From Magnetovibrio sp. PR-2 (GTDB lineage: Bacteria; Pseudomonadota; Alphaproteobacteria; Rhodospirillales; Magnetovibrionaceae), in NCBI RefSeq assembly GCF_036689815.1, contig NZ_JBAHUR010000013.1, forward strand, positions 40,192 to 104,191: 64,000 bases of DNA, read 5' to 3'. Below, in pieces: positions 17,435 to 26,607 of this stretch. The notes under the pieces were generated by a model. It had not been told where the DNA came from. It saw only the letters and a program-made list of their open reading frames with translations, and ran no database searches. Numbering within the stretch: position 1 is the stretch's first letter; each line of letters starts with the position of its first letter. The position numbers and the translations under genes were made by a program.

Positions 17435-19351
17435 ATGACAGTTAACACTTATGACTTTGTTGAAGCGATGGACCATCACTGGACAGTAAATTTAGGCAAT
17501 GTCAGCAGCAAAAATTTACGAGCTACTTGGCTACAAATGGGAAGCACATTTAACGATCAATGTACCCGCGCCAATCCAAAATTATGGCAAATTCTACAGC
17601 CCGCTACAGGCACCGGGAAAAGCCAAGGAACGGCGGTCTATTGTTCCATGCTTGCCGAACTTTCAACTGAAATCACAATTGAACATATTATGAAGTCGTC
17701 ACAAGCCACAGACCTACATCCTGGGGTGCTAATCGTTACACGGCAAATTAAAGATGCTGAAAATATGGCTGCACAAATCAATGAGCTGGCGGGTAAAGAA
17801 ACGGCGCGGGCAAGCCATAGCGAGAGCCAACTCTCTGAAGCAGAAATTACTTCAACCCCGGTTCTTATTATTACACATGCTGCTTATACGAATGCCTTAA
17901 GCAGTGCCAGCTCAGAGGTTGGAAACGATCTCCGACTACGATTGCTGCATCAATGGTTTCATAAAGAACGCGATCTTATCATCATTGATGAGGCCCCAGA
18001 TTTGATCGAAACAACACAGGTCAATATCGAACACTTAAAACAAGTTTTGGGGCACATTCCTGAAGCTATAGCAAATCGTTTTCCTGAAGAGATTGCATAC
18101 CTAAACAATTTGCTCGCATGGATGAAAGGCCTGCCTTCGGAAGGTTCACGCGAACAGATGCTTCCCGATAAAAATATGCTTTCGAGGCAACCTGATTTTT
18201 CGGCGCTTCGCAAAGCCATCAAAGGTCAAGCTTTAGATTGTAGTGTTGTAAAACGTCGTGATTTCGATGTGAACAAGAACCTCCACGAAATTATTACGGA
18301 AACTTTGAAATCGATTGCAAGCTTGGGAGATGATTGGTGCATGTATGCACAGTCAGGAAAACAAGGAACACTAAATCATGCTCGACATATTCTGCCAGTA
18401 GATCATCCAGGTGCTGTGATTTTGGACGCAACTGCATCAACAAATTTATTGCACCACCTTTTTGAAGATCAGATGGAGATAATTCCAACACCAGAGCAAG
18501 CACGGAATTACACCAATGTAACCTTGCATGGTTCGCAAGGTCACCGTCTGGGGAAAGGCTTTCTCACAAATAGAAAGAATGTAAAAAATGAAGCTGAGAA
18601 AATTGCCGCTTTTGCTTCTTCTCTTGCACCAAACTCCGAAGGAGTATTTGTCTGCTGTCATAAAGACTTAGAATATCAATTAGTAGGTAACAGCACATTC
18701 GAGGTCAGTCATTGGGGTGCTATTGATGGCCTGAATAAATGGCAGGACTGTGATACTGCAATCATCTTTGGGCTTCCATACCGGGGTAATATTTGGGCAG
18801 CAAATGCATTCATGGCCGTTCAAGGTCCACAAAGTACAGAATGGCTTGGAGATACAGGTAACAGGCCTTTTGGACAATTCACGGATATTTTGCACGAGCT
18901 AAATGTAGGCGTGATTTCAACAAGCATTATTCAAGCCATCAACCGTGTGCGGTGTCGGCGTGTTGTCGATCAGGTTGGCAACTGCCCAATCACCAATGTC
19001 TACATTCCCTTGCCGAATGGAAAACTTGGTACGGAAATTCTAGACCATATACAAACAGCAATGCCGGGTATTCAGGTTCTGGATTGGAAATATGCAGGAG
19101 CTACTCGTAAGGTACGAAAGCTTAAGCATGCGGCTTCTCTGGTTGCATTCCTAAACAACAGCATTCCAGGAAAAATCCCAGCCCATGAACTCAGAAAAGA
19201 AACTGGTATCCCGAAGAGTTCATTCGAAAAGATGATTGTGAAGATCAAGAATGAAGCCTCAGACATCTATTCAGATTTAATGGGCATCGGCGTCACCTAT
19301 CAAGTCGAAGGGGTTGGACGTGGGGCCAAATCATATTTTCTAAAATCATAA
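17435..19351 (+). CDS. DEAD/DEAH-type helicase-like NTPase
   Basis: The 638-residue protein has a Walker A (ATGTGKSQ, 57-64) and a Walker B of the DEAx kind (LIIIDEAPD, 181-189). A QAINRVRCRR segment near residue 510 looks like SF2 motif VI. The last 60 residues resemble a winged-helix unit (IPAHELRKETGIPKSSFEKM). It is probably a mobile-element helicase for replication or DNA handling. I cannot place it in a named family. AAGAAGGAG precedes the ATG. The HNH gene follows after seven bases, so they form an operon. Confidence 0.75.
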   Translation: MTVNTYDFVEAMDHHWTVNLGNVSSKNLRATWLQMGSTFNDQCTRANPKLWQILQPATGTGKSQGTAVYCSMLAELSTEITIEHIMKSSQATDLHPGVLIVTRQIKDAENMAAQINELAGKETARASHSESQLSEAEITSTPVLIITHAAYTNALSSASSEVGNDLRLRLLHQWFHKERDLIIIDEAPDLIETTQVNIEHLKQVLGHIPEAIANRFPEEIAYLNNLLAWMKGLPSEGSREQMLPDKNMLSRQPDFSALRKAIKGQALDCSVVKRRDFDVNKNLHEIITETLKSIASLGDDWCMYAQSGKQGTLNHARHILPVDHPGAVILDATASTNLLHHLFEDQMEIIPTPEQARNYTNVTLHGSQGHRLGKGFLTNRKNVKNEAEKIAAFASSLAPNSEGVFVCCHKDLEYQLVGNSTFEVSHWGAIDGLNKWQDCDTAIIFGLPYRGNIWAANAFMAVQGPQSTEWLGDTGNRPFGQFTDILHELNVGVISTSIIQAINRVRCRRVVDQVGNCPITNVYIPLPNGKLGTEILDHIQTAMPGIQVLDWKYAGATRKVRKLKHAASLVAFLNNSIPGKIPAHELRKETGIPKSSFEKMIVKIKNEASDIYSDLMGIGVTYQVEGVGRGAKSYFLKS

Positions 19352-19358
19352 GGAATTG

Positions 19359-19838
19359 ATGACAGACAAACGAATAAACCAACCACAAAAGATTTCGCGA
19401 CAAGAGGCCGCCCAGTGCGGCCTTTCGCGTTTCTATACTGGCAAGCCCTGTAAGTCAGGTCACCTTGCCGAACGATACGTCAGCAACAAACAATGTGTTG
19501 CCTGCAATGCAGAGAAAGCCCGTGAACGAGAACAGAGGCGCTCTAGGATCGATCCAGCCTATCGGATGTATCGGAATGTCCAGAGGCGTTCAGGGCAAGC
19601 CCTGAGAGGTAAACACAGCCCTTCTAGAGCACTGGGCTGCACAAGCCGAAAACTCTCAACCCATATCCAGGCAAAATTTACGGAAGGAATGAGCTGGGCT
19701 AAATACGGACAGTGGGAAGTTGATCACATTATCCCTCTGTCTGCGGCCAAGGATGAACAAGACCTCATCAACCTGTGCAGCTACACAAACCTACAACCAC
19801 TTTGGAAACGACAGAACCGGATCAAGGGCGGGGCATAA
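19359..19838 (+). CDS. HNH endonuclease
   Basis: The 159-residue protein has an N-terminal zinc-ribbon-like part (KPCKSGH…CVACN) and a C-terminal HNH core, WEVDHIIPLSAAKDEQDLINLCSYTNLQPLW. The DH, N and final N positions are intact. It should cut DNA with a divalent metal. The small size and position next to the helicase suggest a role in the element's own life cycle rather than restriction. An upstream TTG directly before the ATG is possible but adds only one residue. Confidence 0.88.
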   Translation: MTDKRINQPQKISRQEAAQCGLSRFYTGKPCKSGHLAERYVSNKQCVACNAEKAREREQRRSRIDPAYRMYRNVQRRSGQALRGKHSPSRALGCTSRKLSTHIQAKFTEGMSWAKYGQWEVDHIIPLSAAKDEQDLINLCSYTNLQPLWKRQNRIKGGA

Positions 19839-19903
19839 GCTCCGTCCATCCGGGCACTGTATCTATTTTGTTTCGAAGAGAACCAACGGAAAAAGAGAGA
19901 TGG

Positions 19904-20116
19904 TTAGCAACCGTCCATAAGCTCTGACGGTGTTGTACCCAAAGCTTTTGCCAAACGCCCTATAGCTTGAATGCTAAGGTCCTTTCGTTTCCCAGACTCG
20001 ATCTCACTGATGTAGGCCTGACTAACACCCATTTCATGGGAAAGGGTCTCTTGCGTAAGTCCAGCCAACTTGCGCAGAGCTTTTACGTTTTTTCCGAATG
20101 TATGCTCAATCCCCAT
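19904..20116 (-). CDS. XRE-family transcriptional regulator
   Basis: A 70-residue, single-domain Cro/CI-type helix-turn-helix protein (KALRKLAGLTQETLSHEMGVSQAYISEIESG). It is divergent from the Sel1 gene, and the 41-base inverted repeat at 20151-20191 lies in the shared upstream region. It probably represses both transcripts as the element's switch. Confidence 0.93.
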   Translation of the reverse strand: MGIEHTFGKNVKALRKLAGLTQETLSHEMGVSQAYISEIESGKRKDLSIQAIGRLAKALGTTPSELMDGC

Positions 20117-20150
20117 CCTTCAAATGGACAGCGATTTACTTTGCACGACA

Positions 20151-20191
20151 ATCTACGTACGTATATATTTTAGTCATATATGTACGTAGAT
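20151..20191. promoter_or_regulatory. Probable XRE operator (16-base inverted repeat)
   Basis: ATCTACGTACGTATAT (20151-20166) faces ATATATGTACGTAGAT (20176-20191). The arms pair at 15 of 16 positions with a nine-base spacer. The site lies between the divergent XRE and Sel1 genes, where a Cro/CI-type repressor would bind. Confidence 0.75.
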
Positions 20192-20225
20192 TTTTATTTT
20201 GGTGAGAAGTTCAGGGGTTTTAACT

Positions 20226-20966
20226 ATGAGGACTTATAAAAAATGTCTGGCAACTGTGCTATTCGCCATGGCGTTAACATCTTCCCCGGCACCTTCTAAA
20301 GCAGAATTTCCCCTTGATGCCTTCACGCAAACAGAGGCCGAAAAATTCTATTTCACTGGCATTGCTCACCAATCACAAGACAACCCGTCTGTAGCTATTG
20401 AATGGTTTAGAAAGTCAGCTGAGTTGGGGCATTCTGAAGCCCAGGTACGCTTAGCGTTTGCCTATGCAAATGGAATAGAAGTGCCCAAAGATATTTCTAA
20501 AGCCATGTATTGGAACCAAAAGGCGGCAGAGCAAGGACACCCAACGGCACAATTCAACCTCGCTGTAGCATACGATCTAGGCACCGCTGGTTTCCAGCAA
20601 AATAAAACAAAAGCATTTGAATGGTTCAGTAAATCGGCAAAGCAAGGTCATGCAAAAGCCCAATGCGAACTGGGAAATATTTTTAGTGATGGGAAAAGCG
20701 TGAGCTCAAACACTCAGGAAGCATTACGTTGGTATCGTCTGTCAGCAGCTCAGGGAAACGCCCCAGCATTAAAACAAATTTCTTTGATTTACGAAGAAGG
20801 CAAAGGTGTATTGCAAAACTATATCCACGCTCATGCCTGGGCACTGGTCGCAGTGTCCCTGGGAAGCCCTGATGGATATGTCGCGCGAAAGAGGCTCTCA
20901 GAAAAAATGACCAAAGAGCAGATCGCCGAGAGTCAGAAGTTGGCTCCTACGCTACTTGGCAAATAA
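20226..20966 (+). CDS. Exported Sel1-repeat protein
   Basis: The 246-residue protein starts MRTYKKCLATVLFAMAL with a signal peptide cleaved near PSKA-EF (about 26). About four or five Sel1/TPR-like units follow (AIEWFRKSAELGHSEAQVRLAFAYANG, AMYWNQKAAEQGHPTAQFNLAVAYDLG, and two more). It is probably a periplasmic scaffold. It sits under the XRE operator and four bases ahead of the nuclease gene, suggesting co-expression. Confidence 0.88.
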   Translation: MRTYKKCLATVLFAMALTSSPAPSKAEFPLDAFTQTEAEKFYFTGIAHQSQDNPSVAIEWFRKSAELGHSEAQVRLAFAYANGIEVPKDISKAMYWNQKAAEQGHPTAQFNLAVAYDLGTAGFQQNKTKAFEWFSKSAKQGHAKAQCELGNIFSDGKSVSSNTQEALRWYRLSAAQGNAPALKQISLIYEEGKGVLQNYIHAHAWALVAVSLGSPDGYVARKRLSEKMTKEQIAESQKLAPTLLGK

Positions 20967-20969
20967 TCA

Positions 20970-21440
20970 ATGCGCCTATTGCCGTCTGGCATATGCCTAA
21001 TCTATTTGCTCCTCTTCCCCCTTCAAGCATCAGCCATGGACATAAGAGGTAAGGCTCGAATAGTTGATGGCGACACCCTTTGGATTGATAAAACAAAAAT
21101 CAGACTCCATGGAATAGACACACCTGAAATGAAACAGTTGTGCACCTTGCCAAACGGATCACCCTATAGCTGCGGAAACACATCCTCTAAAGTCCTGGCA
21201 TCGCTTGTACAGAATCAAAGCATTGTTTGTGAGGGCCTATCGTATGATCGCTACAAACGGCTAATCGCAAGATGTTATGCCGGAGCAATTGAGCTGAACC
21301 ACGAAATGGTTCGGCAAGGGTGGGCACTAGCATATGTCAAATATTCGAATGATTACGTGGCTGCCGAAAAGGAAGCCCGAAAACAATTGCGTGGGCTATG
21401 GTCTGGACGATTTGAGCGGCCTTGGGAGTGGCGAAAGTAA
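20970..21440 (+). CDS. Exported staphylococcal-nuclease-like (thermonuclease) protein
   Basis: A 156-residue SNase-fold protein with a signal peptide (to about SAMA/D22). Catalytic features are present: IVDGDTLWI (Asp33, Asp35), IRLHGIDTPE (Arg45, Glu53) and a YDRYKRLIARC segment supplying the second Arg. Four Cys residues could form disulfides, consistent with export. It could degrade extracellular or incoming DNA. It is coupled to the Sel1 gene. Confidence 0.9.
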   Translation: MRLLPSGICLIYLLLFPLQASAMDIRGKARIVDGDTLWIDKTKIRLHGIDTPEMKQLCTLPNGSPYSCGNTSSKVLASLVQNQSIVCEGLSYDRYKRLIARCYAGAIELNHEMVRQGWALAYVKYSNDYVAAEKEARKQLRGLWSGRFERPWEWRK

Positions 21441-21574
21441 ATCTAGGCACATCTATGCGCACCACCCGCCTCTAACTCCTGGTGTGACACATAACAGCCA
21501 GCAACTATTAAGAGTTCTGCAATTGCTGTAAAATAGTCCAGCGAATCGACTCGCTATACTAGCAAGGGCAGGAA

Positions 21575-23125
21575 ATGATTTTCCATAAACGGCAATACAC
21601 TATTGAAGACTTCATAACCAAAATCATTGAAAACATAGATGTGCCAAGAGCCCGTTATGTATCTGCTGAACGCTCATATCAATCGGTTGCCAAGTGGCTT
21701 GCCCGGCCTGAGTCAATAATTCGCGAATTGAACCCCCATGTATATGTGCAGGGATCATTTGCATTAGGGACAGCAATTCGTCCTCTTGCTGGTGACGATC
21801 ATTACGACATTGATGCTGTTTGCCAAATCGAATGGGACAAAAGCGCCCACTCTCAAAAACATCTAAAAGAAGCTATCGGGCATGAGATTCTAGGATATGC
21901 ACAATCAAAAAAGATGGAAGAGCCTGAATCAGCACGGAGATGCTGGACATTAAATTACGCTGATGAAGCCCAGTTCCATATGGATGTACTGCCTGCCGTT
22001 CCTGACAGCCGCCGTCATAGCGCATTGATTGAAGCTGCTGGTTATGATGTAAGAAATTTGGGCCACTTCATCGAATCTGCAATTTCGATAACAGACGAAA
22101 AACATCCTTACTACTCAATTCCTTACGATGATTGGCTTGGCAGCAACCCTCGGGGCTATAAAAAATGGTTCAACGAGCAAATGCAGGAGCTCCTTGACGA
22201 ACGCCGTCAAGCTATTGCCATGAATGAGCGTGTGACTGTTGATAAAGTCCCGCACTACCGGGTTAAAACCCCACTGCAACTATCTATCCAACTCCTAAAG
22301 CGACACCGTGATGTGATGTATGCTGATGATGAGGACAATCTGAAACCCATCTCAATTATCATCACTACTCTGTCAGCAAAGGCATACAATCAGGAGAGAG
22401 ATTTCGTTTCAGCCTTCCGCAATATCATCAACACAATGGATCAATTTATCGAAAACAGAAATGGAACTTATTGGGTGCAAAACCCTGTAGATCCGCGTGA
22501 AAATTTTGCTGACAAATGGGCCGAACATCCTAAACGTCGTACAGCATTTATAGAGTGGTTAGATAATGTAAAACGAGATGCTGATGCCACGTTTGCAATG
22601 ACATCCGCTGAAGAAATTGTTGAGCACCTATCGCCACTGCTTGGGCATCAGCCAGTTGAAGCGGCAGCAAAAACAATGTTCCCATCAGCTGTGAGAGCCC
22701 TGACATTAGATGTAGGCCTAAAGAATAAGGTGCTCAGAGCACCTCACAAAGAAAAGCCCGTCTGGACACAGCGAGGTCATCATAAAGTAGAAATAACCAG
22801 CGCGACCGTTAGCAAGCGTGGTTTTCGTCGTCACACATTTAAAAGCAATGGTACTCCCTTACCAAAACACAGCACACTTTGGTTTCGTGCTTCAACCAAC
22901 ACGCCAAGACCCTTCGAAGTGTTTTGGCAGATCGTTAATACTGGGGATGAGGCAGATCGTGCAAATGGATTGCGTGGTGGCTTTGATAAAGGGGTAATCG
23001 AACGCGGACGCTTAAAGCGGAAAGAAAGCACCGAATATTCGGGGTCGCACTCTATCGAATGCTTCATTGTAAAAGATGGATACTGTGTAGCTCAGAGCGG
23101 CGTATTTATTGTGAATATCCAATAA
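21575..23125 (+). CDS. CD-NTase (CBASS-like nucleotidyltransferase) with AGS-C domain
   Basis: The 516-residue protein has the nucleotidyltransferase core of CBASS enzymes: GS at 60-61 (VQGSFALGTAIRP), a DxD at 78-80 (HYDIDAVC) and a third Asp at 137 (FHMDVLP). The last 120 residues match the AGS-C sensor-domain pattern (FEVFWQIVNTG, then LRGGF, then E.TEYSGSHSIECFI and VAQSGVFIV). On phage infection such enzymes make cyclic or linear oligonucleotide signals. The exact product is not predictable here. The effector gene follows after 11 bases. GGCAGGAA precedes the ATG. No Cap2/Cap3 ubiquitin-like or HORMA/TRIP13 genes are present. Confidence 0.88.
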   Translation: MIFHKRQYTIEDFITKIIENIDVPRARYVSAERSYQSVAKWLARPESIIRELNPHVYVQGSFALGTAIRPLAGDDHYDIDAVCQIEWDKSAHSQKHLKEAIGHEILGYAQSKKMEEPESARRCWTLNYADEAQFHMDVLPAVPDSRRHSALIEAAGYDVRNLGHFIESAISITDEKHPYYSIPYDDWLGSNPRGYKKWFNEQMQELLDERRQAIAMNERVTVDKVPHYRVKTPLQLSIQLLKRHRDVMYADDEDNLKPISIIITTLSAKAYNQERDFVSAFRNIINTMDQFIENRNGTYWVQNPVDPRENFADKWAEHPKRRTAFIEWLDNVKRDADATFAMTSAEEIVEHLSPLLGHQPVEAAAKTMFPSAVRALTLDVGLKNKVLRAPHKEKPVWTQRGHHKVEITSATVSKRGFRRHTFKSNGTPLPKHSTLWFRASTNTPRPFEVFWQIVNTGDEADRANGLRGGFDKGVIERGRLKRKESTEYSGSHSIECFIVKDGYCVAQSGVFIVNIQ

Positions 23126-23136
23126 GTGAGAACAGA

Positions 23137-24225
23137 ATGTCCAACAACAAAGTCAGTCTAAGATGGATACTCGAACAGGCTTTCGAGGTGTTGAAGGTTA
23201 GAGCCTCCGTAGAAGGAAAACTAATATCCGTTGGAGGTGTAATATTCTGTGGCGCTGGTGTTGCTGCAATTGTCCGCCTCGCAATTCCTACACAATATGG
23301 TTCGTTAGTTTTTGATTACCTGCCAGAAGGTGGAAGCTCCCTTTGGGGAATGCTATTTGGAGCCGCACTGATCCTGAGTGGTCTCGCTGTTGGGGTATAC
23401 AAAATTCAGAATGAACAACGACTCAATGAACGCCATAGGATTCTGGCTATCGAACTTCGGGGGCTTCAAGACACAAGTGACACCCCTTTAGCCTCATTTC
23501 TTCCGAGCCATATAAAGGGACGAAAAGACACCCTTCTGATCGACATCCGCAAGTTCATGCACAACGGCACTGTTACCAATCCGCAGGCGGCACTAGACCG
23601 GGTAAACCTAATCACACATGACTTTAATGAGTGGCGGCGCGATATAGACCGTGGTGATGTATCTGCATATCTTGGCGGCTTAATGCCAGTTCCATTCTCA
23701 TTCTTGGCCGGGATGCTTTTAGATGATGAACACATGGTCAATGGGATGCTTGATTGGGACCGTGATAAATCAAGCTGGAGAGAGCTGGATGAAGAGGACG
23801 ATGGCAACCGATTTCTTATCAAAGGACTTGGAAGTATCCCTCAGCGTAGCAATGAAGTTATCGTTGCCATTTCAGCATCCTACAGCATCGATATAGAGGG
23901 TGTTAAAAACTTCAAACACAACACGCCAATCGTAGAATTAGAATTGGCGAATCGGAGCACGTCTTGCCACTGGTCAGAGAGCAAGCAACAAGCCTTATCC
24001 GCTCAGCTCCGTGAGGTGCTCGTGACTCTGTCAGATAAACACATTGAATTGATTCATTTGTTTATAGCTGGGGCAAATAGTCTCGTGATTAGACTTGGAC
24101 GCACGTATGACAGACGCAACATGCCCCGTTGCAACATCTACCAATATGAGAGATCAGCAACTCCGCCATATCCATGGGGCGTGGTCTTGCCCACGCATGG
24201 AGTGAACACGGCTACAATTATATAG
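23137..24225 (+). CDS. Two-transmembrane SAVED-domain effector (Cap14-like)
   Basis: The 362-residue protein has two membrane helices (about 25-47 and 57-80), then a SAVED nucleotide-sensing domain. Visible SAVED features are the paired half-repeats ending with ELIHLFIAGANSLVIRLGRTYD and the CNIYQYERSATPPYPWGVVL strand. The 2TM-SAVED layout matches Cap14-type CBASS effectors, which are thought to disrupt the inner membrane when they bind signal from the CD-NTase. It is 11 bases downstream of that gene, so they form an operon. The start is the first ATG after the stop. Confidence 0.85.
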   Translation: MSNNKVSLRWILEQAFEVLKVRASVEGKLISVGGVIFCGAGVAAIVRLAIPTQYGSLVFDYLPEGGSSLWGMLFGAALILSGLAVGVYKIQNEQRLNERHRILAIELRGLQDTSDTPLASFLPSHIKGRKDTLLIDIRKFMHNGTVTNPQAALDRVNLITHDFNEWRRDIDRGDVSAYLGGLMPVPFSFLAGMLLDDEHMVNGMLDWDRDKSSWRELDEEDDGNRFLIKGLGSIPQRSNEVIVAISASYSIDIEGVKNFKHNTPIVELELANRSTSCHWSESKQQALSAQLREVLVTLSDKHIELIHLFIAGANSLVIRLGRTYDRRNMPRCNIYQYERSATPPYPWGVVLPTHGVNTATII

Positions 24226-24286
24226 CTGCGTTTGGTCTAGTATTTCTAATACCCCCGTATAAACACTCAGATTTAAAGTTAATCAA

Positions 24287-26581
24287 ATGCCATCATACGA
24301 TTTCAAAACCCTCTCAAACATCGATTTCGAAGAATTAACTCGGGATCTTTTACAAATGGAGTGGGGTTTAATGCTAGAGTCATTTAAGCCCGGAAAAGAT
24401 CAAGGAATTGACCTTCGGCATATTTCACCAAGTGGCTCAAAGACAATCATTCAATGCAAGCATTATGCCGCATCTGGGTTCAATTCCCTTTTAAGAACAC
24501 TGAAAAATGATGAGCTTCCTAAGATTAAAAAGCTACAGCCAGAGCGCTACATCTTAGCTACATCAGTTCCCCTCTCCCCTGCTCAAAAATCAAAAATAAA
24601 AGAGGCGTGTTCACCATATATAATTTCCGATGGTGACGTCCTGGGAAACGATGAATTAAACAATCTCCTCGGCAAATTTGATGAAATCGAAAAGAAGAAC
24701 TTCAAACTTTGGTTAACAAGCCAAGCCGTTCTTGATCGTGTTTTAAATAATGCGTCAGTGGTAAAGAGTGAATTTGAAGTCCAAGAAATTGCAGCTAAGA
24801 TTCCTATCTATGTTCAAAACGATAGTTTCCCAAAAGCATCAACTATTCTAGATAAGCACAACTTCGTTATAATATCTGGGTCACCAGGAATTGGTAAGAC
24901 AACTCTAGCTGAAATGCTTATCTATCAGCATTTAGAGCACAACTATATCCCCGTCATCGTTGAGCTCCATAATCTTGATGAGGCTATTCAACGCTTTGAC
25001 AACTCAAAGCCAATGATCTTTTATTTTGACGATTTCCTAGGACAGACATTTTTAGGAGATAGTGGCAATGTCATTCACGATCAAAGCTTGCTTCGCTTAA
25101 TCCGCATTATTCAAAAATCGAAAAATGCCAAACTTGTTATGACTACAAGAGAATACATTTTACAAAACGCCTTAAAGGCATATGAAAAGCTCGATCATAG
25201 TGAATTGATGGATATAAAGTATGTTTTAGAACTAGATAACTACACTAAAACAATTCGTGCACGCATACTCTACAATCATCTCTATTTTTCTGATCTAGGC
25301 ATATCTTTTCTAGAATCTATAGCTCAAGATCAGACTTATCGTAAAATCATAAATCATGCGAACTATAGTCCCCGTATCATTGAATGGATGACTACACTTA
25401 CAAATCTCGTAAATGTATCAAGCGGAGACTATCCAGCTTTCTTTCTGCACAGTTTGGACAATCCGGAACAACTGTGGAAGCACGCCTTTAATGAACAAAT
25501 CTCCTTTGCTGGGCAAACATTATTATGGTGTTTGTTAGCACAAGGTGGAGCAAGCTCTCTTAATGATTTAGAGAGCCTGTTTGATAAATTTTATGAATAC
25601 TCATGCAATAAATATAATTATTTCCGAAAAAGTTTAGACTTTAAGGCCGCACTAAAAGAGTTAGACGGAAGCTTTATTAACATCAGCAAAACTCTTGTTC
25701 ATTTCTACAACCCATCCGTTCGTGACTTTTTGCAACAATGGCTACATCAAAACCCAGACTATGCTTTGGATATTATCAAAACAGCGGAATGCTTTTCTCA
25801 AATCAATCACATTTGGGGGTTTTTAGCTGATAATCAAAATCACGACTTAGACAAGTTTATTACACAATATCAAAATGAAATATTTACTGCTGTAGAGCGT
25901 CTAATCGACCGACCACATGGACATATGGAAAAAGATGACGAAACTTACATATGGTCATTTGCCGAACAGGACGCTTCATTCTCATCTCGCATCCCCACAT
26001 TGACTCAGCTAGCTCATATAACAAAGGATTCGAATTACCTTAAGCTAATTCCACAAATACTCGAGAGCACGAAACAGCAAGGCTTTCACGGTGACGATGG
26101 AATTGTGGATTGGGCAAATATGCTCAACCTACACTTACCATCAGAAATCATTAACGACTCAACGCTCGATGAAATCGTACAAACTCTCAAAACATTTATC
26201 ATCGAGAACGCAACACACGCGAACTGGCTAGAAGATTATGTAACCCTGGCTGATATTGATTCCCACCATCCCCTAAATGTGGAAGAGCGAGATTCGATTA
26301 GTAATGCTTTCCAAGGATTAGATGCCGAACATGAACTTTCTTACTTAAGTTCATCATCTGAAATTGAAGAGTATCTTGCTACATATCAAAAAATAAATAA
26401 TGAGTTCGGAGGCCCCGCTATCGATACCCCCTCAAATTATGATGAAGTGCTGCAGCAAGCTGTTTACGAAGAAGAGCATGCAGAAACCCAAAACCACGAT
26501 GGTTGGGAAAAATTCCAACAGAAAGCACAGCTGGAGCATGAACATATAGATCATATGTTTTCTGCATTAACTGACAAATAG
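24287..26581 (+). CDS. Mrr-type nuclease fused to STAND-like NTPase (antiviral STAND-like)
   Basis: The 764-residue protein starts with an Mrr/PD-(D/E)xK domain: FEELTRDLL, GIDLR (Asp42) and IIQCKHY (Gln56, Lys58). A P-loop NTPase follows (GSPGIGKTT, 198-206; Walker B IFYFDDF, about 244-250), similar to the nSTAND3-type domain, then an all-helical C-terminus that may sense a ligand. Proteins of this plan are antiviral STAND-like: the C-terminus recognises a phage product and the nuclease degrades DNA. The base composition is strikingly AT-rich compared with the host. It lies 61 bases after the SAVED gene on the same strand. Confidence 0.82.
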   Translation: MPSYDFKTLSNIDFEELTRDLLQMEWGLMLESFKPGKDQGIDLRHISPSGSKTIIQCKHYAASGFNSLLRTLKNDELPKIKKLQPERYILATSVPLSPAQKSKIKEACSPYIISDGDVLGNDELNNLLGKFDEIEKKNFKLWLTSQAVLDRVLNNASVVKSEFEVQEIAAKIPIYVQNDSFPKASTILDKHNFVIISGSPGIGKTTLAEMLIYQHLEHNYIPVIVELHNLDEAIQRFDNSKPMIFYFDDFLGQTFLGDSGNVIHDQSLLRLIRIIQKSKNAKLVMTTREYILQNALKAYEKLDHSELMDIKYVLELDNYTKTIRARILYNHLYFSDLGISFLESIAQDQTYRKIINHANYSPRIIEWMTTLTNLVNVSSGDYPAFFLHSLDNPEQLWKHAFNEQISFAGQTLLWCLLAQGGASSLNDLESLFDKFYEYSCNKYNYFRKSLDFKAALKELDGSFINISKTLVHFYNPSVRDFLQQWLHQNPDYALDIIKTAECFSQINHIWGFLADNQNHDLDKFITQYQNEIFTAVERLIDRPHGHMEKDDETYIWSFAEQDASFSSRIPTLTQLAHITKDSNYLKLIPQILESTKQQGFHGDDGIVDWANMLNLHLPSEIINDSTLDEIVQTLKTFIIENATHANWLEDYVTLADIDSHHPLNVEERDSISNAFQGLDAEHELSYLSSSSEIEEYLATYQKINNEFGGPAIDTPSNYDEVLQQAVYEEEHAETQNHDGWEKFQQKAQLEHEHIDHMFSALTDK

Positions 26582-26607
26582 AAATTACAGGCTTATTGCT
26601 CCAATGC

